Source: Clostridia bacterium (GTDB taxonomy: Bacteria; Bacillota; Clostridia; Saccharofermentanales; Saccharofermentanaceae). From it: DNA of 64,000 nucleotides. The stretch spans positions 1-64,000 of the forward strand of contig JAEEWG010000004.1 in the NCBI GenBank assembly GCA_016287245.1, given 5' to 3'. Under the pieces are notes generated by a model. That model saw only the letters and a program-made list of their open reading frames with translations. It searched no databases and was not told the DNA's origin. The position numbers and the translations under genes are program-made. This document shows, piece by piece, positions 46,047 to 53,742 of the stretch. The first letter of the stretch is position 1; the number at the start of each line of letters is the position of its first letter.

Positions 46047-47291
46047 TTATTGCATTCTTTCGTCCAGATAGCTGATCTCATTGTCTTCCTCGGTCTCTTC
46101 CACTTTGACATGTTTCGTTTCTTTTCCATGGAAGATCGCATATATATTACATCCTCCGAGGATCAGAAGGAAGACGGAAACGACGATCATCTCTGCCCAG
46201 AACAGTACATACTGTTCAGCCAGACGGGCGGACCGCTCGTAATACGGGACACTCAGGTTTTCTCCGCCGACATAGGAATTTTTCAGCGGGAAGTACTTTT
46301 TCAGAAGAGAAAGCACATTGAATCTTCCTGTATTATTGATGATCTGAAGCGATGTGTTATCTTCGCTATAGCCAATGGTATCAGTTAGTGTCTTGATCAG
46401 GTCGTTCTTCGCGATATTCTTGATCGGGTCTGTAAGAAGGACTTCATAGCAGGTCACCGCGAGATCCTTATCGCCTACCGAATCCTCCAGTTCCATGGAG
46501 TTGCCGGGAACAGAAGATCCGTTGGCCAGATAAGCGAGCTGGGAGAACTTGATATAGGCTCTCGGCTTCGTGACACCGACGGTCTCCGCGATATCATCTC
46601 TTCCTTCGTTCACGACTCCGACGACTTCATACTGTGTTCCGCTGATCTCCACGAACGAGCCCAGGACCGAATAAGAATGGAAGAGGTTCCAGGCCAGCTG
46701 TGTATTCAGAACGATGCAGTATTTGCTGCCATCTTCATCCGGAAGGAATCCCCCGCTTTCGTAAAGGAACGGATGCACCACGGCATAGTCCCCGCCGACA
46801 CCAACGACTTCCACCTTTTCGACAGATGCCGTCATGGTCTTATCGAGGTAGCCGGTCGCCGGATAGATCGCCATAGTGGAATAGCAGTCTCTCCACGTCT
46901 CACCTTTGGTTTCGGTCTCTTGCTTGGAGCCCTTTTTCTGGGAAGCTGTGGATTGCTCCGTAAGATCCAGCGTCTCGTGAATCGTCTTGACCGATTCGAG
47001 GTTCAATCCGTCCCGTGATGCCAGAGGTGCACCGCCGTCTTCCTGCGTAAGACCCGGTCCCAGGACCGTTAAGAGACGGTAGGAATTCTTCCCTGACTCA
47101 TAGCGTTCTGCCGCATACTGGAACATCTGTCCGTCGAGCACCTGATCGATACGGATAACGGACGTGATGGTGAGCGCCACTCCGGCAGTCACGATCAGAA
47201 ACGGAATTCCGATCATGATATAGTGGGATCTGCGGCACAGTGTGCCCCACTTTTCTTTTATGAAATTCTTCAGCTTAGGACGAATTCCCAT
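46047..47291 (-). CDS. MacB-periplasmic-core-like membrane protein with only two TM helices
   Basis: 414 aa. One helix at ~24-46, a ~310-residue outside domain with the pattern of MacB/FtsX extracellular cores (GSFVEISGTQYEVVGVVNEG), a second helix at ~360-388, then an acidic cytoplasmic tail. True MacB/FtsX permeases have four helices, so this is a reduced form that cannot by itself resemble a full permease. No ATPase gene is adjacent. It starts with a TGATG overlap at the stop of the HlyD-like gene, so the two products probably act together. Confidence 0.75.
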   Translation of the reverse strand: MGIRPKLKNFIKEKWGTLCRRSHYIMIGIPFLIVTAGVALTITSVIRIDQVLDGQMFQYAAERYESGKNSYRLLTVLGPGLTQEDGGAPLASRDGLNLESVKTIHETLDLTEQSTASQKKGSKQETETKGETWRDCYSTMAIYPATGYLDKTMTASVEKVEVVGVGGDYAVVHPFLYESGGFLPDEDGSKYCIVLNTQLAWNLFHSYSVLGSFVEISGTQYEVVGVVNEGRDDIAETVGVTKPRAYIKFSQLAYLANGSSVPGNSMELEDSVGDKDLAVTCYEVLLTDPIKNIAKNDLIKTLTDTIGYSEDNTSLQIINNTGRFNVLSLLKKYFPLKNSYVGGENLSVPYYERSARLAEQYVLFWAEMIVVSVFLLILGGCNIYAIFHGKETKHVKVEETEEDNEISYLDERMQ

Positions 47292-48970
47292 CAGTTCGTT
47301 TCTCCTTGTGCAAGTCGTACCTGTTCACCGTTCTTGATCGGCTTTTCCGTACGGACGATACAGTATGCGTAGTTTACTCCGGTACCTTCGATCGCACAGG
47401 ATGTCGCATCTTCCGCGATCTTCTTAACAGGTACTTTTCGAGCGATATAGCGTTCACCGAGAGGACTGTTCTTCGTTACCAGAATATAGATGAAGTCACC
47501 GTCACTGTCGGACTGGACAGCCCCCTTCGGGACCACGTTGTCGTAGTAATGGTTCGATGTCGAAATCGTGCAGGTCACCGTCTGACCCGGGATCACCCAG
47601 TCACCGGTCACGCTGACGCGGATAATGCAGGAGTTCATCGGATCTGACGGATCCGGACGCATCGACTCAACGTATGCAGAGTCGCAGATATCTGTTCTTA
47701 CTTCGGCACCGGCGCGCATAGCCTCGGCGTCTTTCTTATCGACAGGGCATTCTACATAGAAACCGGAAGACAGATCCGCGATCGTGAACAGAACTTCATC
47801 CTTACCGCACTGGGAGCCGTGGTTGACATTGATCGCGATGACCATGCCGTCGATCGGGGCTTTTACATCAGTAACCGCATAGTAGTCTTCAAGTCTCTTG
47901 ACCTCTTTTTTGAGATCTTCGAGTCTCTTAAGCTCTGCTTCCTTATTGTCCTTGCTTTGGTCTCTGCTGACACTGTCAGACTTCTTCTGATCACTCAGAG
48001 ACTTCTGTGCCACTTGCAGACTGTGCTGGGCATCCTTCAAAGCGCGCTCTGCCTCTTCTACCGTGGAAAGCGCCTGAAACTCCTGAAGATCGGTTTCTTT
48101 TTCCTGAAGTGCCGCCTGCTTATCGATCAGCTCATCGGACTTGCTGTTTACCTTTCCGGTCACATCAGAGAGGTCTTCCACCGCCTTGTCATAATCGGGC
48201 TTGATCGCATTGATCTCAGCCTGTGCGTCGGAGACCGCCTTGTTGGCCTTATCGAGTCTGGACTTATCGTAATTCGGATCCGACGGATCTTTGGGGCATG
48301 CATCTCTTTCTTCTCTTGCCTGATTCAGTGCAGTTCTTGCATCGTTCAGCTGTTCGGTCAATGTGTCGACCTGCTGCTGCAGTTCCGACTGTTTTCCCTC
48401 GAGGATCTCTTTGTCTCTTTCGATCTGGCTGATCTCTTTATTCAGTTCGGTGATCGCATTTTGCGTCTGTTCGATGCTGGCATCTTTATTCTTGGATGCT
48501 TCGAGATTCTTCTTGGCCTGATCGACAGCCTTCTCTGCGTCTACTACATCCATCTCAAGATTATAGTAGTCAGTGCTGTCAGAAGGAGAACGCTCATCGT
48601 ACTCCAGCTTTTTTACAAGGTCCTCGAGATCCTTTTTCGCCTGATCAAGATCTGCGCGTTCTTCCGGAAGTGCGAAGGTAGCGAGAACATCGCCGGCCAT
48701 TACTTCCTGATACATGTACACATTTACATTATCGATCGTGATATCACCAGCGGCCTTGACCTGTTTTTCCGTGACCGTATGAAGTGTACCCGAAACACGG
48801 TTGATCGAGCTTAAGGTCGCCGGATACACCTGCTGTGTGCTGACCTGGGTCAGCGTCATATTCATGATAGTATTGGAAAAGAACGTCAGGATACCCATGA
48901 TGATGAGAAAAATTATGAGCGCCTTGACGATCCACTTTCTACTCTTTCTTTTTTTCTTTTCGTCTGACAT
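47291..48970 (-). CDS. HlyD-like membrane fusion (adaptor) protein with long coiled coil
   Basis: 559 aa. One N-terminal membrane helix (~16-35), a barrel-sandwich half (SGTLHTVTEKQVKAAG), a ~270-residue charged coiled coil (~100-370), the second lipoyl half (VKAPIDGMVIAINVNHGSQCGK) and a beta-barrel end (VKKIAEDATSCAIEG). This is the architecture of RND/MacA-type adaptors, here with an unusually long hairpin. GAGGAGG lies 8 bases before the ATG at 48970. It follows a MalG-like permease by 30 bases and is coupled to the MacB-core gene. Substrate unknown. Confidence 0.85.
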   Translation of the reverse strand: MSDEKKKRKSRKWIVKALIIFLIIMGILTFFSNTIMNMTLTQVSTQQVYPATLSSINRVSGTLHTVTEKQVKAAGDITIDNVNVYMYQEVMAGDVLATFALPEERADLDQAKKDLEDLVKKLEYDERSPSDSTDYYNLEMDVVDAEKAVDQAKKNLEASKNKDASIEQTQNAITELNKEISQIERDKEILEGKQSELQQQVDTLTEQLNDARTALNQAREERDACPKDPSDPNYDKSRLDKANKAVSDAQAEINAIKPDYDKAVEDLSDVTGKVNSKSDELIDKQAALQEKETDLQEFQALSTVEEAERALKDAQHSLQVAQKSLSDQKKSDSVSRDQSKDNKEAELKRLEDLKKEVKRLEDYYAVTDVKAPIDGMVIAINVNHGSQCGKDEVLFTIADLSSGFYVECPVDKKDAEAMRAGAEVRTDICDSAYVESMRPDPSDPMNSCIIRVSVTGDWVIPGQTVTCTISTSNHYYDNVVPKGAVQSDSDGDFIYILVTKNSPLGERYIARKVPVKKIAEDATSCAIEGTGVNYAYCIVRTEKPIKNGEQVRLAQGETN

Positions 48971-49000
48971 TGTCAAAACCTCCTCAAAAACCACGAATCA

Positions 49001-50065
49001 TTATTTGATACCCGAACGGGAAATACCTTCGACCAGATACTGTTCTCCGTAAAGGAAGATCAGCAGCGGCGGGATCATGAATATGAAGGACGCCGCAAAG
49101 GCCACACCGACCTCTGACGCATTGATCTGCGAAAGGAAAACGGACAACGGCTGCTTGCCGGCGTCTTCCAGAAGGATGAGCGGCTGCTCGACCATGTTCC
49201 AGTAGTCGATAAAAAGAAGGATCGCCATGGCATAGATCGCGCTCTTACACATAGGCAGGCAGATCTTGGTGAAAATATGCCATTCGTTGGCGCCGTCGAG
49301 TTTGGCCGCCTCGATGTACGAGGACGGGATCTGGCGCATATATTTACTTAAGAGGAATATGCTGAAGGTGGAGAACACACCCGGAAGGATAATGGCCCAC
49401 CATGTGTTATATATTCCCAGCCAGTTTGCGATCAGATAGTTCGGAACGAGCGTTACCTGGAAAGGCATGAGCATCAGGATAACGTACGAGAAGAAAAGGA
49501 CCTCTCTTCTCTTTTTTCTGTATCTGGCGAAACTGTAGGATGCGAGGCATCCGATCATGATCTGGCCCAGAACGATCGGTACGACGAGGGCTACGGAGTT
49601 CCAGAACTTCAGAAGGTACGTCGGGCTTAAGAAAAGAAGCGTCTTGTACTGACTGAAGGATACGAAATCCGGGATCATCTTCAGCTTCGGCGTGGAAGAA
49701 AGATATGTCTTCGTTTCCGCTGCTGCAGATGAAAGGCTGTTATATACCGCACTGTAATTCGTCTTGATCTCGTCTGTCGACATAAAAGAGTCGAGGATCG
49801 TAAGGACGATCGGCATGAGTGCGAAGATCGCGACGGCCAGAGCGAGGATAAATCCGATCGCTATCCAGAACTTTTCTACCGCCGTTCTGACGCGGACTCT
49901 TCTTTTCGCTTCGACACGTGCCTTGGCATGCATCTCCTCGAGTTCTTCTTCGGAAAGCCGGACGATCTCTACTTCCTGAAGATCGCGGATCGAACCGTGA
50001 TCGTGTTTCTCTTCGGAAGCAGGTGTCGGCAGAGTCTGTAGTGGAGTTATTTCATTCTTCTTCAT
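49001..50065 (-). CDS. Carbohydrate ABC transporter permease (MalG type)
   Basis: 354 aa, six membrane helices. The EAA loop reads EAAKLDGANEWHIFTKICLP and contacts the ATPase. Two oddities: a ~65-residue charged cytoplasmic N-terminus (EIVRLSEEELEEMHAKARVE) and an enlarged outside loop between helices 1 and 2 (about 55 residues, Ser/Ala/Thr rich). GGAGG precedes the ATG at 50065, two bases after the MalF-type stop. The partner ATPase is not in the window; a shared MsmX-like ATPase would be needed. Confidence 0.88.
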   Translation of the reverse strand: MKKNEITPLQTLPTPASEEKHDHGSIRDLQEVEIVRLSEEELEEMHAKARVEAKRRVRVRTAVEKFWIAIGFILALAVAIFALMPIVLTILDSFMSTDEIKTNYSAVYNSLSSAAAETKTYLSSTPKLKMIPDFVSFSQYKTLLFLSPTYLLKFWNSVALVVPIVLGQIMIGCLASYSFARYRKKRREVLFFSYVILMLMPFQVTLVPNYLIANWLGIYNTWWAIILPGVFSTFSIFLLSKYMRQIPSSYIEAAKLDGANEWHIFTKICLPMCKSAIYAMAILLFIDYWNMVEQPLILLEDAGKQPLSVFLSQINASEVGVAFAASFIFMIPPLLIFLYGEQYLVEGISRSGIK

Positions 50066-50067
50066 GG

Positions 50068-50991
50068 TCACTCCTCCGTATCTCTGCCCAGGCGGTTTTC
50101 TGCGATAAAGAGGATACCGACGATGATGATCATCGCGATGCACATGATGATCGCGGCTGCGGTAAGCTTCGCATTATCTAAGTGGGAGAACATATTGTTC
50201 ATGAAATTCTGTAACATGTAAAGTGCATCGTAGGGGTAATCTCCGGCGAGAAGATAGACTTCGCGGAAGATCTTGAATGAGTTGATAAGGGACATGATCC
50301 CTACGAAGAAGATCGTCGGCCACAGGTACGGAAGCTTGATGCTGAAGAAGCGGCGGACTGCATTTGCGCCGTCCATCTTCGCCGACTCGAGCTGTTCGGA
50401 AGGTACCGCGGAGATCGCAGAGATAAAGAGGACCATGTTATATCCTAAGTTTTTCCACAGGAAAAGGATCAGTATAACGAGTCGTGACCAGTTGGATTTC
50501 ATCCAGTCGATCTTATCGATCCCGAACCAGCCCATGTAGGTATTCAGTGCACCGTTATAGCTGAACATGACCTGCCAGATCAAAACGATGGAAGCAACAG
50601 GTACCATCATCGGGTTGAGCATGATGCTTCGGAAAACGCTCTTTCCCGGGATCTTGGAGCTCAGAAGGAGCGCCAGGAGAAGAGCAAGAAGAACAGCCAG
50701 CGGAACAGCAAGACCTGCAAATATCAGTGTATTCGTTGCTGCGCTTCTAAACGCCTGGTTGTTCCATACATGTACGTAGTTATCGACTCCGACGAATTCG
50801 GAATTCGTCGCACTTCTCTGGAAAGACTGGACCAGCACGATGAGCATCGGTCCAAAGAAAAAAAGCAGAACACCGAGAAGACTCGGTGTAAGATATCCGG
50901 TGAATACGACCCATTCACGAAGCTTTCTTTTTCTTCGTCCTTTGATCCTTCTTTTTCTGACCTCTTCGGGATTGTATTCGTGTGTTGCCAT
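50068..50991 (-). CDS. Carbohydrate ABC transporter permease (MalF type)
   Basis: 307 aa, six membrane helices after a basic N-terminus (RKRRIKGRRKRKLREW). The EAA-like loop is SAKMDGANAVRRFFSIKLPYL. GAAGGA lies 6 bases before the ATG at 50991. The 272 bases up to the preceding lipoprotein stop hold a stable stem-loop (51092-51119) and no gene. It forms the import channel with the MalG-type protein; the two composite lipoproteins upstream are the likely receptors. Confidence 0.88.
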   Translation of the reverse strand: MATHEYNPEEVRKRRIKGRRKRKLREWVVFTGYLTPSLLGVLLFFFGPMLIVLVQSFQRSATNSEFVGVDNYVHVWNNQAFRSAATNTLIFAGLAVPLAVLLALLLALLLSSKIPGKSVFRSIMLNPMMVPVASIVLIWQVMFSYNGALNTYMGWFGIDKIDWMKSNWSRLVILILFLWKNLGYNMVLFISAISAVPSEQLESAKMDGANAVRRFFSIKLPYLWPTIFFVGIMSLINSFKIFREVYLLAGDYPYDALYMLQNFMNNMFSHLDNAKLTAAAIIMCIAMIIIVGILFIAENRLGRDTEE

Positions 50992-51091
50992 GGGTATTCC
51001 TTCATATATTTTTTCGTGCAGAAACAATACGAAATCATTCTATCACAACTTATGTCTCGCACGGTAGATGTCTCAATTGGTGAGGAGGGGT

Positions 51092-51119
51092 GGGAGCGAG
51101 GGGGGTGTTCCTCGCTCCC
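51092..51119. other. Stable stem-loop between receptor and permease genes
   Basis: GGGAGCGAG (51092-51100) pairs perfectly with CTCGCTCCC (51111-51119) around a 10-base loop, without a T-run. In the minus transcript it separates the lipoprotein cistron from the permeases, as stem-loops do in some malE-malF type operons. Confidence 0.45.
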
Positions 51120-51243
51120 GGGTATGAAAGTAAATAGAAGATAGTAAAGGTTCTTCGTTACTGTCTCCAGGGAGGGGTATTGGAGGCTTTCTCCCTTTCG
51201 ACATTTTCATTTTCTCATCGCGGTATGACTATCAAGTGACCTT

Positions 51244-51265
51244 AAAGTGACAGAATAGTCACTTT
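51244..51265. repeat. Inverted repeat over the stop codon of the composite lipoprotein gene
   Basis: AAAGTGAC (51244-51251) and GTCACTTT (51258-51265) form a perfect 8-bp dyad with a 6-base spacer that includes part of the TAA. A third AAGTGACCTT copy lies just beyond, at 51235-51244. No T-run follows. Confidence 0.4.
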
Positions 51266-53663
51266 ATCTCTCATGCACCTTGGTAGTTGCGCGATTCTGG
51301 ATGTTCTTGCAGACATCTTCTACCGACCTCGAGCCGGAGAAGAATCCGGGAGCTTCCTCTTCGATGATCATCAGGATACCCGGATCTGTGCTCTCGATCG
51401 TCGATACGCTTTCGACAAGCTTTTTAAAGCTGTCAAGCATCTCCGGAGTGACTTCCGGATATCTTCCGAATTTGGAAAGATCCACACTGTCTTCCTCACT
51501 GACGCCTTCGAACATCTTGTTATACTCTTTGAATTCCTTGATGCTTTCCTGGTTGTTCTGATCGAACGCTGCGCGGTTGAGCGGGATATAACCGGACTCG
51601 TGCGCATATGCATACTGCGCTTCCTGAGTGAACATATAGCGGATGAAATCCCATGCTGCTTCCTTATTCTTGGACTGTTGCGAGATCGCAAGCGTAAGCA
51701 TCGGGCTGGCACTCATGCCTGTCGCATCCGGAGAAGGAATTCCGAGATAGGCTTCTTTTCCCTTCAGTGCCTGAGCTGTACGTGCGAAAGTATCCAGGTC
51801 ATAGACGGATGCAGAAGCAAATGCCAGCATACCGTTTGCAAGTCTGTCGTTCGGGTCGATGTATTCATAATCCGTATCCTTGATGCCGACCATGTCATCC
51901 GGCGTCTCTTCCGTTCCATACTTCTTTGCAAGCTCCAGAGCCTTTCGGAATTCCGGACTGTCAAAGCTTACCGACTTCTTATCATAATCGACAAAGTGGT
52001 TCATCGCCGGAGCGATCAGCTGTTCCAAAAGAGCCATATAGGTCATGTCATAGTCGAATACAGACGTATCCTTCGGGAGAGAACTGATGATGCTTTCGAA
52101 CTCCTCATATGTCAGACCGGTCTTGTCGCCGACGATATCTTTTGTGGAAAGAAGACCGTACATGCTGAAGCATACCGGGATGTGATAGAGTTTGTTCTTG
52201 GCCTCAAAAGCCCGGAAAATATTATCGAACATTTCATTTCTGTTTAATCCGGAATCGCCGTCAATGAGCGTGTTGAGATCGAGCAGGACCTCATCCGAAT
52301 TGAACTGGCTGTACGAGGAGAAATCCAAAAGGATATCCGGACCTTCTCCGGCAAGCATCTCCAGATAAACCTTATCGGAAATCTCTGCCATTACCTTCGT
52401 GTAGTCCATATCCGGACCCCACTCGATATCGCTGCCATAGATCTTCATGATGATACGGCATTTGTTGTTCGGATCGGTGTTATAGGAAATGACATAGTCA
52501 CGGAACTTACCGTCCTTGGAGTAGAACGCACCCATCTCGATGATGGTCTTTCCGGCGTGCGGGTTCTTATCTTCACGATGCAGTTTTACAAGAGAGTACT
52601 CGGTATAGCCTTCGCCCTTTTCATTTTCCTTGTATTCGGAATCAACATACATGATGTCCTTATCCGATTCGATCCTGGCACCCTGAGAGATATACGGATT
52701 GGCAATATCTGTCCAGTTCCAGTCCATAAACATCTCTTTTTCACCGGTGATCGGATTGATCTTCACGATACCTGTCTCGTCCGACAGGTAGCAGGAGTCA
52801 CCACCCTGGAAGAGGCCCCACAGATTGCTCTTGGTTTTGATGCGTTCGCCCTTGAACTTTCCTGTTTCCACATCGATCTCACGAAGGTAGTTGTTGCTCT
52901 CCCATGACTTTTCATCGTATTCTTCGATCATGGCATAATACTTGCCGTCAAAGGAGAAGAGCTCACCTGTAAGGTCCGACTCCTTATCGAAACCGACTGT
53001 CTTTCCGTCAGCGGTCATAACACAGATACCGTTGCTTGCCGAGACGATGAATTTACTGTCATCGACTTCCATGATCTTCGTGTTCCAGGAGTTCTCAAAC
53101 TCGTCCGGCATCTTGAATTCTTTTTCCACTTTTCCGGTGGAATCGCAGGCCTGAAGATTGATCGTTGCCTGGCAGACCGGACCATCGTATGAGGTCACGA
53201 CCTTATAGTATCCGCCGCTTTTTCTCGGATACATCGAAGAGCTCTCTTCGCTCAGAGTTGCAGGGATCTTCTCAATGATATGACCATCATTGATATCGAA
53301 AAGGACTTGTCCGGATTCATAGTAGCCTTCCATAAGAGAAGCATACTTATCGTAATCGAAGCACTGATCTTTTTGCGTCAGTTCATCGATCTTCTTCTCT
53401 ACATCCTTCGGGATCTGGTAAACAATATTGTAAGAAGCGATGATCGTGTCACCGAGCATGATCGGATTATACATATCCTGATACTCGAGTTTTTTTGTCG
53501 AATCTATTTCCAGTTTCAGCGGGAACTTCGTTGCCGTAAAATACGGGTCATCCTCTTTTACGACAGTCTGCTTTCCGGTCTTCTTTTTCTTACAGGCAGT
53601 AAGGGGAAGGACCATTGCCGCTGCCAATGTCAGTGCCAAAGCGCTCCTAACACATTTTTTCAT
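51264..53663 (-). CDS. Composite solute-binding lipoprotein (paralogue 2)
   Basis: 800 aa. MKKCVRSALALT n-region, lipobox LPLTAC with lipid Cys24, a KKKK linker, then a ~330-residue beta-rich domain (FDGKYYAMIEEYDEKSWES, KFIVSASNGICVM), the joint NPHAGKTIIEMG near residue 365 and a sugar-binding-protein domain (LEMLAGEGPDILLDFSSYSQ, AAWDFIRYMFTQEAQYAY). The ATG at 53663 is chosen because GGAGG is 7 bases upstream; the ATG two codons earlier is too close. It is followed by the permease pair and preceded by paralogue 3, so it is a receptor candidate for this transporter. Confidence 0.85.
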   Translation of the reverse strand: MKKCVRSALALTLAAAMVLPLTACKKKKTGKQTVVKEDDPYFTATKFPLKLEIDSTKKLEYQDMYNPIMLGDTIIASYNIVYQIPKDVEKKIDELTQKDQCFDYDKYASLMEGYYESGQVLFDINDGHIIEKIPATLSEESSSMYPRKSGGYYKVVTSYDGPVCQATINLQACDSTGKVEKEFKMPDEFENSWNTKIMEVDDSKFIVSASNGICVMTADGKTVGFDKESDLTGELFSFDGKYYAMIEEYDEKSWESNNYLREIDVETGKFKGERIKTKSNLWGLFQGGDSCYLSDETGIVKINPITGEKEMFMDWNWTDIANPYISQGARIESDKDIMYVDSEYKENEKGEGYTEYSLVKLHREDKNPHAGKTIIEMGAFYSKDGKFRDYVISYNTDPNNKCRIIMKIYGSDIEWGPDMDYTKVMAEISDKVYLEMLAGEGPDILLDFSSYSQFNSDEVLLDLNTLIDGDSGLNRNEMFDNIFRAFEAKNKLYHIPVCFSMYGLLSTKDIVGDKTGLTYEEFESIISSLPKDTSVFDYDMTYMALLEQLIAPAMNHFVDYDKKSVSFDSPEFRKALELAKKYGTEETPDDMVGIKDTDYEYIDPNDRLANGMLAFASASVYDLDTFARTAQALKGKEAYLGIPSPDATGMSASPMLTLAISQQSKNKEAAWDFIRYMFTQEAQYAYAHESGYIPLNRAAFDQNNQESIKEFKEYNKMFEGVSEEDSVDLSKFGRYPEVTPEMLDSFKKLVESVSTIESTDPGILMIIEEEAPGFFSGSRSVEDVCKNIQNRATTKVHER

Positions 53664-53742
53664 AAACATACCTCCGTGAAATCTTATCAGACACATTCTA
53701 ATTCCAACGGAGTTATATTAAATGAAAGAATTGTAATAATGC

